In this document: positions 1-7,205 of the stretch, piece after piece
How the letters are laid out: each line of letters starts with the position of its first letter
How positions within the stretch are numbered: position 1 is the first letter of the stretch
Assembly: GCF_021440195.1 (NCBI RefSeq)
Contig: NZ_JAJTSZ010000001.1
Coordinates: forward strand, 434,001-498,000
Direction of reading: 5' to 3'
Length of the DNA: 64,000 nucleotides
From: Dyadobacter sp. CY356
GTDB lineage: Bacteria; Bacteroidota; Bacteroidia; Cytophagales; Spirosomataceae
Notes under the pieces: generated by a model
Databases searched by the model: none
What the model saw: the letters and a program-made list of their open reading frames with translations, nothing else
Told to the model about the DNA's origin: nothing
Program-made: the position numbers and the translations under genes

Positions 1-1159
1 TGGAAAGCTGTCTTTCAAATTGCTGCATTTTCTCTTTCATTGATTGAGTTTCTGCTTTCATAGACATCTCTGCTTGTTTCAGGTTTTTATTCTCTGCTTT
101 TAAAGCTTCTACTTCCTTTATTAAAGCCTGTATTGCGATCAGGTTCACGCCGTCAAAATCAGCCTGGTTAATAGACTTATCTTCTCCGACTATCCCCAAT
201 TCGTCGTGCCCGAAGGCTGCAAAAAAGTCCTGGGCCATTGGGCCGTAATGACGATATTGCTTTATGTCCTGTCCCTTATAGTTCCAGCTTCCCAGCCTCA
301 TACTGCTGATTTTTTTAAGAAATAGCAACCCATCAGTAGTACGAAAGTTTTCTTTCCGTGTTGAGTCAGATATCACTGACCATGCATTAGCATTGGGTTG
401 AAGCTCTATTCCGGATGGGGAGTTCTCTTGTCCGGCGTTGCTGGTATAAAACACATAACCTCCGGCAAAGTGCATCATCATCTGGTTATTAGCTGTGGTG
501 CTGTAGTAAGAACCCAAGCTACTACTATTATCACCTATAATAAATGACCCTATATGATTTGCTTTAACAGCAGAACCCATAGCCGTTGATAAACTCCCGC
601 TGGCAGTTGTATTACTGCCTAAGGCAGTTGAAATGAAGCCGCTCGCTTCTGTATTAAATCCCATAGCAGTTGAGTAAGCTTCAAGAGCTCTTGTATCCCT
701 TCCCATTGCCGTTGAGTAAAATCCAAATGCGCTTGTACCGCCACCCATTGCCGTTGAATAACTACCAATTGCCAATGTAGCGGAACCCAATGCAGTAGAA
801 CTAATTCCAATAGCCATCGAGCGATTCCCCATAGCTGTTGAATAATATCCGCTTGCTTTTGTATCAGCACCGCTGGCGAAGGAATACTGGCCAACATTCG
901 CTTTGTCCCAATTGTTATTCGAGGCGAAATTATCAGATATTCCTCCAGCCCGGAAGCCACCATTGCTTGCATACCAGATCATTTTTGGTGAAATTTTACC
1001 TGTCCCTGCCTGTACACCTACGGTATCAGCTCCAAATAGCACTGTTTTTCCTTCTGCAACGTTCAAAAAAGCTTTGGGCTCTGTTAGACCAATCCCTACC
1101 TGGGCATATAAACTGGTAGATATCGCGATAAAAAACGAAGAAATTAGGGTTTTTTTCAT
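1..1159 (-). CDS. Head-repeat surface protein with C-terminal S74 (chaperone of endosialidase) domain, 3' end outside window
   Basis: The reading frame starts at the ATG at 1159 and stays open for 386 codons to the left edge, so the C-terminus is missing. Residues 1-20 are a signal peptide (ending SLYAQ), followed by the VGIG stretch common at the start of Bacteroidota secreted proteins. Residues about 92-203 are eight 14-residue repeats of the type YSTAMGxxTxASGx, which match the YadA/Hia trimeric adhesin head repeat. After a spacer with the SDSTRKEN motif comes an S74-like domain (DIKQYRHYGPMAQDF), then a heptad-rich coiled coil at the visible end. S74 domains chaperone trimer folding and in phage tail spikes cut themselves off. 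I infer a trimeric secreted or surface fibre. It lies downstream of two other secreted proteins on the same strand. Whether self-cleavage residues are intact cannot be judged from the cut end. Confidence 0.8.
   Translation of the reverse strand, partial: MKKTLISSFFIAISTSLYAQVGIGLTEPKAFLNVAEGKTVLFGADTVGVQAGTGKISPKMIWYASNGGFRAGGISDNFASNNNWDKANVGQYSFASGADTKASGYYSTAMGNRSMAIGISSTALGSATLAIGSYSTAMGGGTSAFGFYSTAMGRDTRALEAYSTAMGFNTEASGFISTALGSNTTASGSLSTAMGSAVKANHIGSFIIGDNSSSLGSYYSTTANNQMMMHFAGGYVFYTSNAGQENSPSGIELQPNANAWSVISDSTRKENFRTTDGLLFLKKISSMRLGSWNYKGQDIKQYRHYGPMAQDFFAAFGHDELGIVGEDKSINQADFDGVNLIAIQALIKEVEALKAENKNLKQAEMSMKAETQSMKEKMQQFERQLS
551..886 (-). repeat. Eight tandem 42-bp units coding head repeats
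   Basis: Eight in-frame 42-bp units code the 14-residue repeats of the head-repeat protein. The first unit in reading order is 845-886 and the last is 551-592. The core STAMG or STALG is kept in seven units, while the second half of each unit varies (for example DTKASG, RSMAIG, NTEASG). This is protein-level repetition under selection and has no spacer/repeat pattern of a CRISPR array. Confidence 0.85.
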
Positions 1160-1331
1160 AGTATTCTTGAAGTGAATGGATAAAGTTGTATGTTTTGGAT
1201 TGCTACAAATGTTGGTGTTATCTTCTTGTGATTTGGTTACAATTACCATATAACTGCCCGAAACAAATACCGCTTCACGGTCCGTAGCTATGATAACATT
1301 TTAAATATATTAACGGTGCTTTGTTTTTTAC

Positions 1332-1979
1332 CTAGTAAACCATAACCCATCCGTTCACGTAATCATTATTGCTGATATTGTAATTACTAGTATTTCTTAT
1401 AGCAAGACCAATCTGATACGTACCTGCCGGAAGCATGGGAGATACTGTTGCTGAATAGGTTCGCTTTTCATTGACCAAACGATGCGCAATGTAATTACCG
1501 CCATTTAAACCAGTTATAGTACCACTAACCAGTTGAAAACTAATATCAATGTGAATATTATTATCAGTTAAACGATTGCTTCCTAGAAAACCTAAACCAA
1601 CAACAGCCGATGCAGTAATCTGTTTGCTTGAAGTAAGCGTGATCGTTGTCTTGGGTCTTGCAAACACATATGAATTACTGGAAGGAAATGAATTACCGGC
1701 GAATCCACCAAAAACACTTGTACTAATCAATTCCTGTGGCTTTGCGGAGGTATTATCCCCTCTTAAGTAGGTGGTCCTGTCCGCCGTGTCGGCCGCGGCC
1801 AGTTTGTTAAGGGTAACTGCACCACTGGCGAGCTTAGACGTTGTCCCGTCAGGTGTGGTTTTTCCAACACCAACCTGCGCCTGCAATGAGATAAGTTTCA
1901 GCATGAGCAATGCTGCCAGGTGATTGATTGATTTAGGACGTATTCCAATTTGAAAACAGGCTGTATATAAGTTTTTCAT
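1332..1979 (-). CDS. Secreted protein of unknown function
   Basis: 215 residues. A signal peptide ends about residue 35 (LKLISLQAQVGVG), with an unusually long polar n-region of about 20 residues. The mature part starts with a low-complexity stretch (DGTTSKLASGAVTLNKLAAAD) typical of structural or fibre proteins, then a probably all-beta domain of about 130 residues ending in NGWVMVY. I do not recognise a named family. It starts 22 bp after the stop of the T9SS-sorted protein and is followed 172 bp later by the head-repeat protein, so the three probably form one surface-protein transcription unit. The AQVGxG start is shared with the head-repeat protein, which supports a related role at the surface (inference). 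Confidence 0.65.
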   Translation of the reverse strand: MKNLYTACFQIGIRPKSINHLAALLMLKLISLQAQVGVGKTTPDGTTSKLASGAVTLNKLAAADTADRTTYLRGDNTSAKPQELISTSVFGGFAGNSFPSSNSYVFARPKTTITLTSSKQITASAVVGLGFLGSNRLTDNNIHIDISFQLVSGTITGLNGGNYIAHRLVNEKRTYSATVSPMLPAGTYQIGLAIRNTSNYNISNNDYVNGWVMVY

Positions 1980-2001
1980 TCCTGAGTTAAGTTAAAATAA
2001 G

Positions 2002-2979
2002 CTACTGTTTGATCACTTTAATTGCTGCTGTGCTTCCGTCATTTAACTGGATCTGAACTACATACTGGCCAGCAGGGAAATCTTTCATATTAATTTCTGT
2101 GGACAGCGGTTTTTTGTGCGTCTCAAAAAGCGTATTTCCCTTTACGTTTAAAAGTTTGACAGCAGCCATATTCTCCCAATGTTCCATGCTGATCCGGACT
2201 TTTTCACTGGTAGGATTAGGGTAAAGAGAAACTTGGTAAGGCTGTTCAAAATATAGCGCACGGATCGTGCTGTAAGCATACGACTGATCTTTGTCCACCA
2301 TTTTGAGCCGGTAGTAGTTAGCGCCCGCTGATGGAGAACCGTGCGAGAAACCATAGTTTTTCAGACCACTGCTCTGATTGGCTGCTGTGATCCTGGAAAT
2401 AGTGTTCCAGTCTTTCGCATCACTGCTGTGCTGTAAATCAAAATAGTCGCTGTTCAACTCGTAAGTGGTTGACCAGTTTAAAGCGGCTGCTGACGCTTCC
2501 TTTTTTGCTGTAAACTCCAGCAAAGTGACCGGAAGAGCACCGGGCTGTGCTGCGGTTACGGCACTGAATGTAGCAGGGGCAATCAGGTCATTATAGATGT
2601 AATGCGAGGTGGTATTGACCACGCTGCCAGCTGTGGTAACCGGCTTTGAATTTTGATAAGCTACCTGCAGCATCGTTTCGGTGTTCCCGTTAAGTTCGGA
2701 GGCAAGGTAAAACTGCCCAAGCCGGCCCGCAAAGGTAATCGGTGCGTCAAAGGTATAAACGCGTGTTATACTTGGAGGACTTCCTGGCAATGCTGCAGGG
2801 GAAATTGTTAGGGTATTGTTCTGGATACTGAATGTTGCCGTTGGCTGGAATGTAAGCCCGTCAATAGCAACACTGGTGCCAGCGGAGATGTAAAATCCTT
2901 CGGCACCTGAGGTAAATTGCGCCTTGGCATTAAAAGACCATAGCAGTGCCAGCTGGCAATAGAGTAAATAATGCTTCAT
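2002..2979 (-). CDS. Secreted protein with type IX secretion (type A) sorting domain
   Basis: 325 residues with signal peptide 1-20 (ending AKAQ). The last 75 residues are a classic T9SS type A C-terminal domain: YPNPTSEKVRI, then an alternating beta pattern, then FPAGQYVVQIQ and a final KVIKQ. Such domains direct export through the type IX system and are then removed. A fibronectin-like segment about residues 150-240 (LLEFTAKKEASAAALNWSTT, NYYRLKMVDKDG-like NYYRLKMVDKD) is the usual linker in these proteins. The N-terminal part (20-145) is a beta-rich domain with no recognised enzyme motif. It heads a three-gene minus-strand set of surface proteins. It implies that the organism encodes a T9SS elsewhere. 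Confidence 0.85.
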   Translation of the reverse strand: MKHYLLYCQLALLWSFNAKAQFTSGAEGFYISAGTSVAIDGLTFQPTATFSIQNNTLTISPAALPGSPPSITRVYTFDAPITFAGRLGQFYLASELNGNTETMLQVAYQNSKPVTTAGSVVNTTSHYIYNDLIAPATFSAVTAAQPGALPVTLLEFTAKKEASAAALNWSTTYELNSDYFDLQHSSDAKDWNTISRITAANQSSGLKNYGFSHGSPSAGANYYRLKMVDKDQSYAYSTIRALYFEQPYQVSLYPNPTSEKVRISMEHWENMAAVKLLNVKGNTLFETHKKPLSTEINMKDFPAGQYVVQIQLNDGSTAAIKVIKQ

Positions 2980-3383
2980 AAGCAGTTATTAATAAGAAAA
3001 GATGATGGAGAAATACACGTATAGTTACATCATGTAAAAGTAGGGCTTTATATATATAATTCTATAACTTAAAACCTTTCAGCTATAAGCTCTACAATAA
3101 ACATATTACACAGTAAAATTCAGTAGATAAGTCGATTAAGTAACCGGAGCTGATTTAAAGTTGCTTTTGGTTATTACAGAATTGATTTTTTGGAATATTT
3201 CTTAATGTTTTGGAATAAGCTTACCATTATATTTTTTTAACCGTGTCCATAAAAACGGAGGTATAGTGAGATTGAGACTTGGGGCCGGTTACGCATCTTA
3301 TTTTTTAATCCTCATGTCTCAATAACTTGTATCATTAATCTAAGTTCAATACATTTGAGTATACATGAGTTTGTGAGACAAAT
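2980..3383. other. Intergenic region with operator-like repeats
   Basis: 404 bp of AT-rich DNA between the divergent T9SS-sorted protein and the recombinase. It contains a perfect 13-bp palindrome TTACATcATGTAA at 3025-3037, 46 bp upstream of the T9SS protein's start, and two direct copies of TTTTGGAATA at 3188-3197 and 3208-3217 (20-bp period). The right end holds the recombinase promoter and nested inverted repeats listed separately. No coding potential is seen. Confidence 0.5.
3311..3379 (+). promoter_or_regulatory. Recombinase promoter inside nested inverted repeats
   Basis: A near-ideal Bacteroidota promoter is present: TTG at 3327-3329, 20-bp spacer, TACATTTG at 3350-3357, ending 26 bp before the recombinase ATG. 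It is framed by two pairs of inverted repeats: CTCATGT (3311-3317) with ACATGAG (3363-3369), and GTCTCA (3316-3321) with TGAGAC (3374-3379). Serine recombinases often bind inverted repeats at their own promoter, so this may be both operator and recombination site (inference). Confidence 0.55.
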
Positions 3384-3992
3384 ATGATAATAGGTTACGC
3401 CAGAGTTTCTTCAAAGGATCAAAATTTAGATCTTCAAATTGAAGCGTTAAAAAATGCAGGTTGTGAAAAAATTTACAAAGAGAAAATTTCAGGAGCCATA
3501 AAGGAGCGTCCGGAACTTGATGCAATGATCAGTCAACTTAGGGTAGGTGATACTATTGTCGTTTGGAAACTAGACAGGCTTGGTAGAAGCCTGAAAAATA
3601 TCATTGATCTTGTTCTTGATTTCAATCAGAAAGACGTAGTAGTCAAAGGGCTAACGGATGGGGTTGATACGTCTACCAGCAACGGAAGATTATTTCTAAA
3701 TATAATGGCATCATTGGCAGAGTATGAAAGAGAGTTGATTAGAGAACGAACTACCGCTGGGTTACAGGCTGCAAAAGCTAGGGGACGTCTTGGAGGTAGA
3801 CCGAAAGGGTTGAAAGCCGATACTGTTGGGAAGTTATCCATTATAAGGCGTCTTATTAAGGCTCCTGATTATGAACCAGAGAAAGTTTATATCCCAATGG
3901 GGCTGAGTCGAGCTACTTATTACAGATATTTGAAGCTCATTCAACAGCATAGTGATCTGGAATTAAAAACATTGATTTTAAAAAAACGTTGA
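3384..3992 (+). CDS. Serine recombinase, resolvase/invertase family
   Basis: 202 residues, the normal size of small serine recombinases such as Hin and Tn3 resolvase. The N-terminal catalytic domain (about 1-135) begins IIGYARVSSKDQNLDLQ, with Ser9 in the position of the nucleophilic serine. It contains the conserved arginine-bearing helix (WKLDRLGRSLKNII) and the E-helix motif LAEYERELIRERT. A GRLGGRPKGL hinge follows, then a C-terminal helix-turn-helix (about 165-195, LSRATYYRYLKL). It joins or inverts DNA at short sites bound as dimers. It lies next to a TA module and a tRNA-like attachment site, which fits a mobile-element remnant. It overlaps the next small ORF by one base (TGATG). Confidence 0.93.
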   Translation: MIIGYARVSSKDQNLDLQIEALKNAGCEKIYKEKISGAIKERPELDAMISQLRVGDTIVVWKLDRLGRSLKNIIDLVLDFNQKDVVVKGLTDGVDTSTSNGRLFLNIMASLAEYERELIRERTTAGLQAAKARGRLGGRPKGLKADTVGKLSIIRRLIKAPDYEPEKVYIPMGLSRATYYRYLKLIQQHSDLELKTLILKKR

Positions 3993-4165
3993 TGGGAGAG
4001 ATAGCAAAATTGATAGAAGACATTACACCATTCGAGCTAGCCAGGCTTAGGGAAAAACGAGTGGAGCATTCAACCAGAGATAAAGCAAGGCTTCTTGTAA
4101 AAGTGATTGAAATTGAGGAACTTTTGAATTTAATGGGAAAGAAAATTGAGATAATAAATATTTAA
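3992..4165 (+). CDS. Small 57-residue protein translationally coupled to the recombinase
   Basis: The ATG overlaps the last base of the recombinase stop (TGATG), which suggests translational coupling. The product is a charged, probably helical protein with no signal peptide or membrane segment: it begins MGEIAKLIEDITPFELARLR and carries a heptad-like segment near ARLLVKVIEIEELLNLMGKK. I do not recognise a family. It could be an accessory DNA-binding or recombinase partner (inference from coupling only). It ends 14 bp before the TA operator. Confidence 0.55.
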   Translation: MGEIAKLIEDITPFELARLREKRVEHSTRDKARLLVKVIEIEELLNLMGKKIEIINI

Positions 4166-4178
4166 TAAATGTCACTTT

Positions 4179-4203
4179 ATATAACCTAAAAGGGTTATAT
4201 TTG
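4179..4203 (+). promoter_or_regulatory. Toxin-antitoxin operator overlapping a -7 element
   Basis: A perfect 8-bp inverted repeat, ATATAACC (4179-4186) and GGTTATAT (4193-4200), overlaps a consensus Bacteroidota -7 box TATATTTG (4196-4203), 24 bp before the first antitoxin ATG. This is the layout expected for autorepression of a type II TA operon by its antitoxin. No convincing -33 TTTG is seen. Confidence 0.55.
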
Positions 4204-4227
4204 TTTATTGTTATAATATACCAATTT

Positions 4228-4437
4228 ATGAAAATATTAGTTGAAATACCCGATAATGATGCAACTTTTGGAATGAAAGTTCTTAGAAGTCTTTCTTTTG
4301 TCAAAAATGCAAAACCCATGAGTTCTGGGTCGATTAACCTATGGGATGATTTGAAAGAAGCTGCAAAGGATGTAAGGCTGCACAAGGAAGGAAAAGCAAA
4401 ATTGCAATCTTTGGACGAGCTTCTAATTGAAGTATAG
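4228..4437 (+). CDS. Antitoxin-like protein (first of two)
   Basis: 69 residues from the ATG at 4228 (MKILVEIPDNDATFGMKVL). An upstream TTG start is possible, but the ATG gives the typical beta-strand start of these antitoxins. The N-terminus resembles a ribbon-helix-helix strand, and the C-terminus (LHKEGKAKLQSLDELLIEV) has the same pattern as the next antitoxin (LKEGKGLKFNSVDELFKSI). I read it as a paralogous antitoxin. Its own toxin is not present as a full gene: only a short toxin-like start lies between it and the second antitoxin. It could therefore be an orphan antitoxin or an additional regulator of the operon. Confidence 0.6.
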   Translation: MKILVEIPDNDATFGMKVLRSLSFVKNAKPMSSGSINLWDDLKEAAKDVRLHKEGKAKLQSLDELLIEV

Positions 4438-4486
4438 TATTCTATTTACTGAGCGATTTAGTATAAAATATAAACGGTATTTTAAA
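4427..4486 (+). pseudogene. Possible toxin N-terminal remnant fused in frame to the second antitoxin
   Basis: From a TTG at 4427, overlapping the end of the first antitoxin, the frame reads KYSILFTERFSIKYKRYFK and then runs directly into the ATG of the second antitoxin. The peptide resembles the first strand and helix of RelE/ParE-type toxins (pattern hydrophobic-F-T-E-R-F-...-K-R). I infer that a toxin gene was cut short here by deletion or replacement. It could also simply be an N-terminal extension of the second antitoxin. Confidence 0.35.
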
Positions 4487-4678
4487 ATGATAACACTAAC
4501 AATTGAATTGCCCGAAGAAGAAACGTCTTTTTTTAAGGAATTTTTAAGTAAGATTCATGGTAAGATTATTTCGGAAGATAGAATTCCAAACGAGGAAACA
4601 ATTAAAGCGATGAAGGAGCTTAAAGAGGGGAAAGGATTGAAATTCAATAGTGTAGATGAATTATTTAAAAGTATCTGA
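4487..4678 (+). CDS. RelB/DinJ-like antitoxin
   Basis: 63 residues from the ATG at 4487 (MITLTIELPEEETSFFKEFL). It ends two bases before the YafQ-like toxin start, the usual tight spacing of a type II TA pair. The N-terminal strand would mediate DNA binding and dimerisation, and the C-terminal part (KEGKGLKFNSVDELFKSI) is the toxin-wrapping tail common to Bacteroidota antitoxins of this kind. It is expected to neutralise the downstream RNase and repress the operon through the inverted repeat at 4179-4200. The second-antitoxin arrangement upstream is unusual. Confidence 0.7.
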   Translation: MITLTIELPEEETSFFKEFLSKIHGKIISEDRIPNEETIKAMKELKEGKGLKFNSVDELFKSI

Positions 4679-4680
4679 AC

Positions 4681-4965
4681 ATGTTTCAAGTAGTTACTTC
4701 TAATAAATTTCTCAAAGATTTGAAATTGCTTAAAAAACGTAGTGTTGTTGATTTTAAGTTATTGCAAGATTTCGTTAATGAACTTGCAATACTCGGAGCT
4801 AAGGGGTTGGATCAAAAGCACAAGCCGCACAAATTGAAAGGAGAATATAGTGGTTATTGGGAATGTCATGTTAAACCAGACTTATTGTTAATTTGGGATG
4901 AAGGCGAAAAACTTATGCTACTTGAATTGGTCAGGACGGGTACGCACTCTGATCTATTTAAATGA
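4681..4965 (+). CDS. YafQ-family mRNA interferase toxin
   Basis: 94 residues, the normal size for YafQ/RelE toxins. Diagnostic features are the basic helix FLKDLKLLKKR, the DQKHKPHKLKGEYSGYWECH block with the conserved histidines and the G-x-W-E strand, and the C-terminal ELVRTGTHSDLF, which carries the conserved His and Phe of the active site. It would cut mRNA on the ribosome when free of its antitoxin. The stop is followed by DNA without a clear terminator. AT-rich codon use matches the adjacent recombinase rather than the core genes, which fits acquisition by transfer. Confidence 0.85.
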   Translation: MFQVVTSNKFLKDLKLLKKRSVVDFKLLQDFVNELAILGAKGLDQKHKPHKLKGEYSGYWECHVKPDLLLIWDEGEKLMLLELVRTGTHSDLFK

Positions 4966-5072
4966 TCCCAACAAACGAAGCTCTTTTGTGAAGAAATTAA
5001 TTATTCCAGTTTTCAAGTTTTAGTTGCCCAGAAATTGAGAGACCGTGAATTTTATTTAAACGTAACAGTAAA

Positions 5073-5363
5073 TTGAGAAAAATTCACCCAATTATTTATG
5101 TGTTTTGTAATATTGTTGCATTTAGTTTATTTAGATACTTGACAGTCATAGTGATATTTTACGTATGGGGCACAAATGGATATCACTATGAATTTTGGCA
5201 CTATATGCCTGCTCTCTTCATTCAGCTTTCTATCATGATCTCCATTGAAAAAAAAATTTCAGTAGATGTTATTATACGTCACTTAACGATATTTTTATTA
5301 TGCGTGTTTTACATTTGTAGTCATTATGAACTAATCTCATCACTCGTTTTTCCGGTAAGATAA
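5073..5363 (+). CDS. Small integral membrane protein, unknown function
   Basis: 96 residues from a TTG start. There are three hydrophobic stretches (about 7-30, 43-58 and 66-90), so it is probably a small membrane protein. No family is recognised, and the non-ATG start plus the absence of a visible operon partner keep confidence low. It lies 107 bp after the YafQ-like toxin inside the AT-rich element remnant and could be cargo of that element. Confidence 0.4.
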   Translation: MRKIHPIIYVFCNIVAFSLFRYLTVIVIFYVWGTNGYHYEFWHYMPALFIQLSIMISIEKKISVDVIIRHLTIFLLCVFYICSHYELISSLVFPVR

Positions 5364-6096
5364 GATCAAAATGAACCGTAAAAATTTCCACTGATATGAC
5401 TTTAATTCTCATAGAGAAAAGCTAGCCCTTACGTTCAGCATGTTTTGAAAAGAATAGAAATACAAAAGATCTTATTGAACATAAAAAGTATATTAACTTA
5501 TTTTCGGGGAACTACTTACAGCAGTTTTGGGGCGAGACTCAGTATGTTAACCAATAAACTTATATGCCACCTTGTCTCAAAAAACGATAGCAACACCATG
5601 TAAATTATTGTGGAGCTATATAATGGATCAACAAGTACTGTTGTCAAAACCAAAAGTCATTTAAAGTCTCAAAACGAACTTAATTCGGTTGTAGGAAATA
5701 CTACATTTCAGATCAAATGTCATAAAAAATGAATTGAAAGCAAAGAAATACCTTTCACTCTAAGTAGCTCAATATTAATTTGAAATAGTACAGCGCTTTG
5801 TGCTAATAACTACTTATTATATTAAAGATCTTATATAAGTGATTCCCAAATCGATCAATGACTGGCAAATTTAATCGCTAACATTCAGTTTTTTAATTGT
5901 CAAATCAGTTACTTTTTTAAAACTTTATAATTGTACGAATTGCTGCTCAAAAATTAGGAGTTAAGTTCAACAGGATGCTTTGCAATAAACGCCACTTATG
6001 GTTTTCAAAGACTTAACGGGGAAATCAGTGCGTAAAACGTGTAGTTTTGAAATATTGGTATTCGCAATTAATTGATATACAGTGTTATATTGGTTA
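5364..6096. other. AT-rich non-coding stretch
   Basis: About 730 bp with stops in all frames and no recognisable protein remnant, RNA gene or repeat array. Together with the decayed genes to its right it looks like worn-out mobile-element DNA. Confidence 0.5.
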
Positions 6097-6120
6097 GGTT
6101 CGAGTCCCGTCCAGACCGCA
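6097..6120 (+). other. Probable attachment site: 3' end of a tRNA gene (tRNA-Asp-like)
   Basis: 24 bp match the 3' end of a tRNA: a GG TTCGAGT CC T-loop, the T-stem 3' strand CCCGT, the acceptor strand CCAGACC and a terminal GCA. The acceptor implies a 5' end GGTCTGG, as I recall for Bacteroidota tRNA-Asp. The preceding bases (TTAG) do not complete the T-stem, so no full tRNA is here. A short tRNA-end duplicate next to a tyrosine-integrase remnant is the hallmark of an integrative element's att site. A run of T follows at 6123-6128. Confidence 0.6.
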
Positions 6121-6243
6121 CCTTTTTTGCAAAAGTTAAGAATCTTGTTAAAGTATAATTTTAGCAGGATTTTTTGCGTTTTAGATCACCAAAACGTTCG
6201 GTAATGCTCAAATCTAAAAAGCGTCTGATGTGCTTGTAATTGA

Positions 6244-6500
6244 TTTTTTAGTCAGCCTGAACGTGGTTGTGGACAAAACGCGACGGTAAAATATCTTACC
6301 AATTTTAAAAAGATTGTTATTAGCTGTGTCAATAATGGATGGATTCCTGGTGATCCGTTAGCTAGATTTAAACTTTCAAAAAAGAAAGTAGAGAGGGACA
6401 TATTGTATAAGGAAGAACTGCAGGTCATTGCGTGCAAGGAATTTGGTATTGAAAGACTTTCTCAGGTTAGAGATATCTATTTTGTTCTCAGGGTTTGCCC
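6244..6500 (+). pseudogene. Tyrosine integrase fragment
   Basis: An open stretch without a start codon reads QNATVKYLTNFKKIVISC, then GWIPGDPLARFK, then ERLSQVRDIYF. This matches the end of the SAM-like core-binding domain and the beginning of the catalytic domain of Bacteroidota tyrosine recombinases. A stop at 6241-6243 cuts it off on the left. On the right a one-base shift near 6484 is needed to read the expected FSGFA, after which homology passes abruptly into sulfatase sequence. The catalytic R-H-R-Y residues are therefore missing. It lies 124 bp from the tRNA-end copy, as an integrase normally does. Confidence 0.7.
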
Positions 6501-7205
6501 GTTCAGGAAATTACAATATCGGATCTTTTAAAAAAGAACGGTTACCAAACCGGTATTATCGGCAAGTGGCATCCGGGGTTCAGCCAGCAGTTTTTACCAT
6601 TGCAACGCGGTTTCGATTACCATTACGGGTTTACGAGGCTTTCTCCTATTTTGACGATAATACCAAAACCATCATGTTCACCACCCGGGCGTTATGCACT
6701 CTTATATATGGGAAGCGGGCACCACAGGTCCGGCAGCGAAGAGGCGCAATAACGAGATCATTAAAGTAGAAGAATTTTACACCAATGCCCTCGCCAGAGA
6801 TGCCACGCAATTCATAGAAAAAAACAAAGACAAGCCTTTTTTCTGTATGTTCCGTTCAATGTGCCGCACACACCTTTTCAGGCGACGCAGCAAGATGTGG
6901 ACCATTAAACGGCCAAAGGCGTGAAAGACCTGAACAAGGCTGTATATTATTCGCTGATAACCGGACTTGACCAGGCGGTAGGCGATATCAATGCAAAAGT
7001 GGAGGATTTGGGCTTGGAAGAAAACACATTGATCATTTTCCTGAGCGACAACGGCGGCGCGCCCTACACGCATGCAACTGACAATGCGCCTTTGGGGGGT
7101 GGGAAGATGTCGCTCTACGGGGGTGGGATCAATGTTCCTTTTCGATTGCTCTGGCATCTTTTAATTTGAAAGCCTTGCCACCAATCAGCTGGACGGCAAA
7201 CCGGT
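6490..7205 (+). pseudogene. Sulfatase remnant with several frameshifts
   Basis: Sulfatase-family peptides appear in three frames in the correct order: LPVQEITISDLLKKNGYQTG with IIGKWHPG and RGFDYHYGF; YEAFSYFDDNT; HHPGVMHSYIWEAG with RNNEIIKVEEFY and FIEKNKDKPFF; PFNVPHTPFQATQQDVD; then DLNKAVYYSLITGLDQAVG, LIIFLSDNGGAPYTH and SLYGGGINVPF. At least four frameshifts are needed. The N-terminal part with the C-x-P-x-R formylglycine site is absent, and the end merges at about 7205 into an unrelated oxidoreductase. It cannot make an active sulfatase. Confidence 0.8.

Noticed and set aside
551-886. Regular 42-bp repeats that might be taken for a CRISPR array
   Set aside because: The units are directly adjacent, vary throughout, stay in frame and code a known adhesin-head repeat.
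6097-6120. tRNA gene
   Set aside because: Only the 3' part is present. No acceptor 5' strand, D-arm or anticodon arm lies upstream.
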